Source: Exiguobacterium sp. TNDT2 (lineage in GTDB: Bacteria > Bacillota > Bacilli > Exiguobacteriales > Exiguobacteriaceae). Taken from it: a DNA stretch of 32,950 nt. A program made the position numbers and the translations under genes. The DNA lies in contig NZ_QLVE01000039.1 in NCBI RefSeq assembly GCF_003331145.1, positions 1-32,950 on the forward strand, read 5' to 3'. This document shows, piece by piece, positions 28,870 through 32,950 of the stretch; position 1 is the stretch's first letter, and each line of letters begins with the position of its first letter. The notes beneath the pieces were generated by a model that was not told the DNA's origin, ran no database searches, and was given only the letters and a program-made list of their open reading frames with translations.

Positions 28870-30327
28870 ATGGAATGGTCGGTCATTATTAGTTGGGGAC
28901 TGTATATCATCCTCGGATTGAATTTATTGTTCGTTTTAGCCGTCATCTTCGCGGAGCGTCGCGATGTCGGGGCAACGTGGGCATGGCTTCTCGTCTTGTT
29001 CTTCTTGCCGATTCTCGGATTCATCATCTATCTCTTCCTTGGCCGTCAGTTGAAGAAGGACAATTTCTTTAACTTGAGTGTCGAAGAGCGCTCGTTTCAC
29101 GCGCTACAAGTCGAAAGTCAAATCGAACAGATTCGCCGGAAAGAGACCGCCTTGGCCTTACCTGTGTTCGAGAAATACGAGCAATTGCTCGAAATGAATT
29201 TACGTTCGTCGAAGTCGCTCATCAGCGTACACAATAAATCCGCCATCATGCACGACGGGGAACAGAAGTTCAAAGCGCTCATGGACGATATTCGGAGTGC
29301 CGAGAGCGAAATCAACATTCAATACTACATCATTCAACGAGACGCGCTCGGCAAGGCGCTCATCCATGAACTGATCGAACGTGCCAAGGCAGGCGTCAAA
29401 GTCCGGCTGTTATATGATGCGGTCGGGTCGCGAAGTCTCCGTGACTCCGACTTTAAAGAGCTGATCGCACATGACGGCGAGGTCCGCATCTTTTTCCCAC
29501 CGACGCTCGGATTGATTAACTTTAAATTGAACAACCGAAATCACCGGAAGGTCGTCATCATCGACGGGAAAATTGGCTACGTCGGCGGCTTCAACGTCGG
29601 GACCGAATACCTCGGCCTCGTCGAAAAGTTCGGCTACTGGCGCGATACGCACCTCCGGGTCGAAGGGGACGTCGTCTACCATCTGCAACACCGGTTCATT
29701 CTCGATTGGAATTACTCCGGCAGCAAGCATCACGACCCGGAAAACTCGTTCTGTTTCGCGCGCCACGATATCAAAGACAAATCGCCGATGCAAATCGTGA
29801 CGAGCGGTCCGAACTCGGACACGGAACATTTGAAAAACATGATGATCAAGATGATTATGTCGGCGAAGCATCGCGTCATTATCCAAACGCCTTACTTCAT
29901 CCCAGACACGAGTTTCATGGACGCCTGTAAGATGGCGCTCTTGTCCGGGGTCAAGATGGACATCATGATTCCAGGGAAGCCCGACCACCCGTTTGTCATG
30001 TGGGCGTCGCTATCGTTCCTCGGTGAATTGCTCGATTACGGGGCGAACGTCTATATGTACGGGCAAGGGTTTTTGCACGCCAAGACGCTCGTCGTCGATG
30101 ATGAGATTGCGACCGTCGGGACGACGAACTTGGATGCCCGCAGCTTCCGATTGAATTTTGAAGTGAACGCCATCATCTATGATCAGCGGGTAGCGCTCGA
30201 ACTCGCGTCACTGTTCGAGTCAGATGTCGCCGTCAGCCGAAAGTATACGGCCGACGATTATTCAACCCGGAAATGGACCGTACGAATGCGCGAAGGCGTG
30301 TCACGATTGCTCAGTCCGATTTTATAA
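28870..30327 (+). CDS. cls: Cardiolipin synthase
   Basis: 485 residues, standard for ClsA-type enzymes. Two N-terminal membrane helices (about 5-27 and 36-57, with ERRDVGATWAWLLVLFFLP between and into the second) anchor it. Two phospholipase-D HKD motifs follow: His225 in NHRKVVIIDGKIGYVGG and His403 in HAKTLVVDDEIATVGTTNLD. It joins two phosphatidylglycerol molecules to form cardiolipin at the membrane. AGGAG lies eight bases before the ATG. Divergent from the OsmC gene. A large hairpin follows the stop. Confidence 0.96.
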   Translation: MEWSVIISWGLYIILGLNLLFVLAVIFAERRDVGATWAWLLVLFFLPILGFIIYLFLGRQLKKDNFFNLSVEERSFHALQVESQIEQIRRKETALALPVFEKYEQLLEMNLRSSKSLISVHNKSAIMHDGEQKFKALMDDIRSAESEINIQYYIIQRDALGKALIHELIERAKAGVKVRLLYDAVGSRSLRDSDFKELIAHDGEVRIFFPPTLGLINFKLNNRNHRKVVIIDGKIGYVGGFNVGTEYLGLVEKFGYWRDTHLRVEGDVVYHLQHRFILDWNYSGSKHHDPENSFCFARHDIKDKSPMQIVTSGPNSDTEHLKNMMIKMIMSAKHRVIIQTPYFIPDTSFMDACKMALLSGVKMDIMIPGKPDHPFVMWASLSFLGELLDYGANVYMYGQGFLHAKTLVVDDEIATVGTTNLDARSFRLNFEVNAIIYDQRVALELASLFESDVAVSRKYTADDYSTRKWTVRMREGVSRLLSPIL

Positions 30328-30344
30328 GTTCTAATTATGCTACT

Positions 30345-30391
30345 AACTGCCCTATCCGCTCGGCTAAAATTGCCGAAGGGATGGGGTAGTT
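30345..30391 (+). other. Stable RNA hairpin in the cls 3' region
   Basis: AACTGCCCTATCC and GGATGGGGTAGTT form 13 base pairs with two G-U wobbles. They enclose a 3x3 internal loop and a CGGC/GCCG stem with a seven-base loop. The wobbles pair only in plus-strand RNA; the opposite strand would have mismatches. There is no T-tract, so it is either a weak terminator or a 3' stability element of cls. Confidence 0.5.
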
Positions 30392-30406
30392 GTATGTTCG
30401 AAAGTC

Positions 30407-30471
30407 AAAAGCTATATGCTCACATCAAACTGTGACGATTTCTCGTCATATTCTAAATTTTGTTAGCTTTT
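30407..30471 (+). other. Nested hairpin in the leader region of the diguanylate cyclase
   Basis: AAAAGCTA (30407-30414) pairs with TAGCTTTT (30464-30471) and encloses a perfect TGACGA-TTTC-TCGTCA hairpin (30433-30448). It does not match any riboswitch consensus I know, including the c-di-GMP types. The remainder of 30472-30563 holds no gene; it contains a TATAAA near 30513 without a convincing -35. Confidence 0.35.
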
Positions 30472-30563
30472 AAAAGAATAATCGCTACTTCCTTCCCAAT
30501 TTAGGGTATAAAGTATCAGTACGAACGTCCTACACTACCGCTACGGCTAGGAAAGGAGGAAGT

Positions 30564-31469
30564 ATGCGTTCACGCATATGTCATACAATGGCTGATCAAG
30601 AACGGACTCATCACGACACGCACACTACGAAACCCGATCCTTCCTCATGGGACCAGCTCCCGATTGGCCTGTTCGCTTTCAATCGCCAAGGTCAAATCGT
30701 CAGCTACAATGAAGCATTTGTCGATTTGCTCGGTATCTTGCCGACCTCGAATTTGTCGTTTGAGCGATGCACTTCTTCCTCGTTCGACTTTTTAGGTGCC
30801 ACCCGAGACGTCTTGAACGGTGAAACAATCAGGATGGCCGGCTGGTATAAAGCGCCGAGTGGACAGCCTCGCTTCATCCGGACAACGATGTCTCCGAGTT
30901 TTTCAGTGGACGGACAACTCGATGGCGGAGTCGGCATTTTAGAAGATGCAACCGAACAGCGGCGCTATGAAGAGCGGATGGAACATTTGTCGTCGCTCGA
31001 TCCATTGACGGAGCTGTACAACCGAAAGAAAGTCGGTGATGTCTTGTCGACGACAGCCCAAGAGACGGTCGACAAGCGGGCACCCGCGGCTATCATCATG
31101 CTCGACATCGATTATTTCAAACTTGTCAATGACACGTTCGGCCACCCGACCGGTGACCTCGTCTTGCGCTCAATCGCCCAACTGCTCAGGCGCAACATCC
31201 GCAAGTCGGATTCGATCGGACGTTGGGGCGGCGAAGAGTTTTTAATTGTCGCACCGCAGTCGACGCTCGCCGATGGCGTCCAGCTCGCTGATAAGCTCCG
31301 GCAAAAGATTAACGCCGAGCCGTTCGGTCCCGTCCCCCGCGTCACTTGTTCATTTGGCGTCAGTTCGCTCGAAGGTGGGAAGACGGTCGAACAAGCGCTC
31401 CAAGATGCCGATGAGGCGCTTTACGTCGCCAAGAATCGCGGCCGGAACCAAGTGTCAAGTAAGCGTTAA
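30564..31469 (+). CDS. PAS-GGDEF diguanylate cyclase
   Basis: 301 residues with no membrane helix. A PAS domain (about 32-130) is followed by a short helical linker and a GGDEF domain (about 140-300). The active-site motif is GGEEF (222-226). An inhibitory I-site RxxD (Arg213 to Asp216) lies exactly five residues before it, so product feedback is expected. It makes c-di-GMP from two GTP. The start at 30564 has AAAGGAGG with short spacing; ATG at 30588 is an alternative. Single gene, upstream of an IS3 remnant whose hairpin and T-run may serve as its terminator. Confidence 0.92.
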   Translation: MRSRICHTMADQERTHHDTHTTKPDPSSWDQLPIGLFAFNRQGQIVSYNEAFVDLLGILPTSNLSFERCTSSSFDFLGATRDVLNGETIRMAGWYKAPSGQPRFIRTTMSPSFSVDGQLDGGVGILEDATEQRRYEERMEHLSSLDPLTELYNRKKVGDVLSTTAQETVDKRAPAAIIMLDIDYFKLVNDTFGHPTGDLVLRSIAQLLRRNIRKSDSIGRWGGEEFLIVAPQSTLADGVQLADKLRQKINAEPFGPVPRVTCSFGVSSLEGGKTVEQALQDADEALYVAKNRGRNQVSSKR

Positions 31470-31501
31470 TCGAAGGGTAAACACAAAAAGAGGATGCGCT
31501 G

Positions 31502-31600
31502 TGATATGCTCCCCAATAGGTAGACAGATGAAATAACAAATCTGTTTATTCTATTGGGGAGTGTTTTTTATGGCGAGAAGCGACTTGTCCGATTAATTAG
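31502..31600 (+). mobile_element. IS3-family (IS150-like) left-end remnant
   Basis: From TGATATGCTCCCC the sequence has an inverted repeat CTCCCCAATAG (31509-31519) / CTATTGGGGAG (31551-31561), with an inner ACAGAT/ATCTGT pair. Then comes TGTTTTTT and an ATG that opens MARSDLSD and stops. This terminal repeat, hairpin, T-run and orfA-start layout is typical of the left end of IS150-group IS3 elements. The rest of the element is missing. The hairpin plus T-run is also a working terminator for the cyclase gene. Confidence 0.65.
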
Positions 31601-31642
31601 TCGAGACTTTAGATGATGGTGCGTAGCGAACGGTTCATCCCC

Positions 31643-31771
31643 GTTGAACTTGGCAACGATACGCCCCACTTCGTCATTCGACTCGACGATGATGTCTTCA
31701 GTCAAATCACCCGCTTGAATTCGTTCAGTCCGACCGTCAAACGATGCAACGGGCGTATGATTGAATAGCAC
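31643..31771 (-). pseudogene. HAMP fragment of a chemoreceptor (MCP)
   Basis: The minus strand encodes PVASFDGRTERIQAGDLTED followed by IIVESNDEVGRIVAKFN, clearly the HAMP linker of a methyl-accepting chemotaxis protein. Both the upstream sensor and membrane part and the downstream signalling domain are absent. After FN the frame changes to unrelated sequence and stops at 31568. It abuts the IS3 remnant, so it looks like a deletion scar. Confidence 0.75.
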
Positions 31772-31782
31772 TCATCATACAC

Positions 31783-31822
31783 AAAAAGACCGTCTGTTCG
31801 CAAGAAGCGAACAAACGGTCTC
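31783..31822 (-). terminator. Intrinsic terminator of the SRPBCC gene
   Basis: On the minus strand AGACCGTTTGTTCGC and GCGAACAGACGGTCT (one mismatch) pair around a five-base loop, followed by five T. The left arm includes the end of the gene. Confidence 0.88.
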
Positions 31823-32288
31823 AATCGTTGGTCAAATAGCGGGCCAGATTGTCGAGCGTGGAGCGAAGTCCGGCATCATGATCTTGTTTCTGGATGCCCG
31901 GCGGCACGTTTTCACAAACGATTGTGACGCACGTCCCTCCATCGAGCGTCTCCAAATACCACGTCTGAATCATCTCACCAGCAAAAGCCGGGTCTGCTGA
32001 CTCGAATGTACCCACCTGCACAATCTTGAGACCGGGGACGAGGTCCAAAAAGCGTCCGGTCGACACATCGGTCCGGTCCGTCGTTTTGCCGGAGACAAGA
32101 TCGGCTTCTTCATACGTGAGGACGAGCTGATACGTGCCGCCGACCCATGGCTCGAACACGGTCGCACGAGCCGACATCCCTTTCGGTGGAAGCCACTCGA
32201 CGAGCTCATCAGAGTTGAGAAATGCCTGATAGATCCGTTCTGGAGTTGCCTCAATCCATGCCACGGCTGTATCGATACGTCGATTCAT
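31821..32288 (-). CDS. SRPBCC/AHSA1-family protein
   Basis: 155 residues. The fold pattern of the START/Bet v1 superfamily is visible: IDTAVAWIEATPERIYQAFLNSDELVEWLPP at the start, a beta sheet with GGTYQLVLTY and TGRFLDLVPGLKIVQVGTF, and a long C-terminal helix (LRSTLDNLARYL). The family binds hydrophobic ligands or assists chaperones; its ligand here is unknown. GGAGTGATCC lies just before the ATG. Single gene. Confidence 0.85.
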   Translation of the reverse strand: MNRRIDTAVAWIEATPERIYQAFLNSDELVEWLPPKGMSARATVFEPWVGGTYQLVLTYEEADLVSGKTTDRTDVSTGRFLDLVPGLKIVQVGTFESADPAFAGEMIQTWYLETLDGGTCVTIVCENVPPGIQKQDHDAGLRSTLDNLARYLTND

Positions 32289-32362
32289 ATCGGATCACTC
32301 CTTTAGCGCGTGCTACAGTACAGTCAGTCGTGCGGAACTTCCTTTTAAATTTCTTCGCCAAA

Positions 32363-32881
32363 TCAAATCTCAAGATACATATCCATGCGCAACAATTCGT
32401 CTCGAAGCGGGGATAAATCTATTACCGAATGGACGCCCATCATATAGTCGTATCCAAAGAACACTTTGAACCTATACTCTTCGTCTGACTCATTCACTTT
32501 AGACTCTAACTCAGCGTAAAGCGCATTCCTTAACATGAGTCGAAGCATGTTCGGGATTTGGTCTCGTGACAGTGCCTTCCCTGGCCTCACTTTTTTACGA
32601 AGATCTCTCAACTGGATCGGATAAAGCGCATTGAACGCGCTTTTCGAAGAGGGGCGATACGCATAATCACGTCGTTCAAGATAGGAGACAGTCAATGTCT
32701 TCACTCCTAAATAACCCATGATTCGCTCAATCGCTTCAACGTAATTCGATTCCACGCGGAGATATTCCTCCAACGTGAAGACGACACCGTCAAACGTTCG
32801 GAGGATGTCCGTGATTTCCGTCCACTCGTCAATTTTTCCTCTCGTTTCAGGATGATATTTGGTTATGCTATAGATGTTCAC
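32363..32881 (-). CDS. 172-residue protein, unknown function
   Basis: Soluble, mostly helical, rich in Tyr and Arg, opening MNIYSITKYHPETRGK. No membrane helix, signal peptide or known motif is recognised. The start is GTG at 32881 with AGGTGA four bases upstream. The size and solubility would suit an immunity- or regulator-type protein, but nothing in the sequence supports a specific role. Confidence 0.6.
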   Translation of the reverse strand: MNIYSITKYHPETRGKIDEWTEITDILRTFDGVVFTLEEYLRVESNYVEAIERIMGYLGVKTLTVSYLERRDYAYRPSSKSAFNALYPIQLRDLRKKVRPGKALSRDQIPNMLRLMLRNALYAELESKVNESDEEYRFKVFFGYDYMMGVHSVIDLSPLRDELLRMDMYLEI

Positions 32882-32920
32882 ATAGTCACCTAGCCTGTTC
32901 CTTTGTTTTGTGTGTAGTCT

Positions 32921-32950
32921 AAAAAAAGGACACGACAGTAGAGTCGTGGG
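32921..32950 (-). terminator. Intrinsic terminator of a gene beyond the right edge
   Basis: On the minus strand CACGAC and GTCGTG pair around a six-base loop, followed by TCC and seven T. It must end a minus-strand gene located to the right of this window. Confidence 0.82.

Noticed and set aside
30472-30563. A c-di-GMP riboswitch before the diguanylate cyclase
   Set aside because: The conserved core elements of the GEMM classes are absent; only simple hairpins are present.
1-32950. CRISPR array, toxin-antitoxin pair, prophage or defence island
   Set aside because: No regularly spaced repeats, Cas, phage structural or recognised defence proteins are visible; the genes are mostly single housekeeping or metabolic units.

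Overview
The window looks like chromosomal DNA of a Bacillales Firmicute of moderate G+C, most likely Exiguobacterium. This rests on strong AGGAGG-type ribosome sites, Bacillus-type families (YoaT, YpiP, YhfM-like, WYL regulator, M6 immune inhibitor A), CcpA-type cre sites and the IS605 flavour. It is an inference from recognised families, not a database match. Bases 1-19 are exactly the Tn5/Nextera mosaic end, so the left edge is a library artefact at a contig end, not genome.

Layout. 20-6200: small membrane proteins, a DUF817 (YoaT) / YdjM-family membrane hydrolase pair, a 31-residue membrane peptide, a WYL regulator, an alpha/beta hydrolase and two tandem YhfM-like paralogues, only one of which is a lipoprotein. 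6275-11257: a complete sucrose PTS locus, scrR-scrK-scrA-scrB, all on the minus strand. A promoter at the 3' end of scrR is overlapped by a cre-like site and followed by a 24-bp palindromic operator that also has the form of an intrinsic terminator. 11258-16578: a GNAT protein, a Mn-type CDF exporter, a coiled-coil protein, a YpiP methyltransferase and a secreted M6 metalloprotease (InhA). 16592-17245: a lone tRNA-Thr(GGU) with its own promoter and terminator, then an A+T-rich stretch with one tiny membrane protein.

17401-19850: a YhhQ-type queuosine precursor transporter, an 82-residue orphan protein and an IS608-like IS200/IS605 element. The element has an intact tnpA, but its tnpB has lost about 150 internal residues. 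Removing the element restores a near-consensus promoter (TTTACA-N17-TATAAT) for the 82-residue protein with a perfect cre site in the spacer, so the insertion split the -35 box. 19942-26708: a PilZ-like protein, orphan membrane and small proteins, a P-type ATPase with an unusual M6 motif, an orphan PTS IIC with an upstream cre, and a FemAB/GNAT-like protein. 26933-28774: a Gfo/Idh/MocA pseudogene (N-terminus missing plus an amber stop), a GNAT acetyltransferase and an OsmC protein. 28870-31469: cardiolipin synthase and a PAS-GGDEF diguanylate cyclase. 31500-31770 is a scar: an IS3-family left-end remnant beside a HAMP fragment of a chemoreceptor. The window ends with an SRPBCC protein, an unknown protein and the terminator of a gene lying beyond the right edge.

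Functionally, sucrose enters as sucrose-6-phosphate (ScrA), is cleaved by ScrB and its fructose is phosphorylated by ScrK, under ScrR and probably CcpA control. The rest is mostly envelope, metal-ion and stress housekeeping. I see no CRISPR array, prophage or defence island. The most unusual signals are regulatory and evolutionary: the IS-split promoter, the operator/terminator hybrid, the decayed TnpB and the tRNA-Thr with a Gly-like body.
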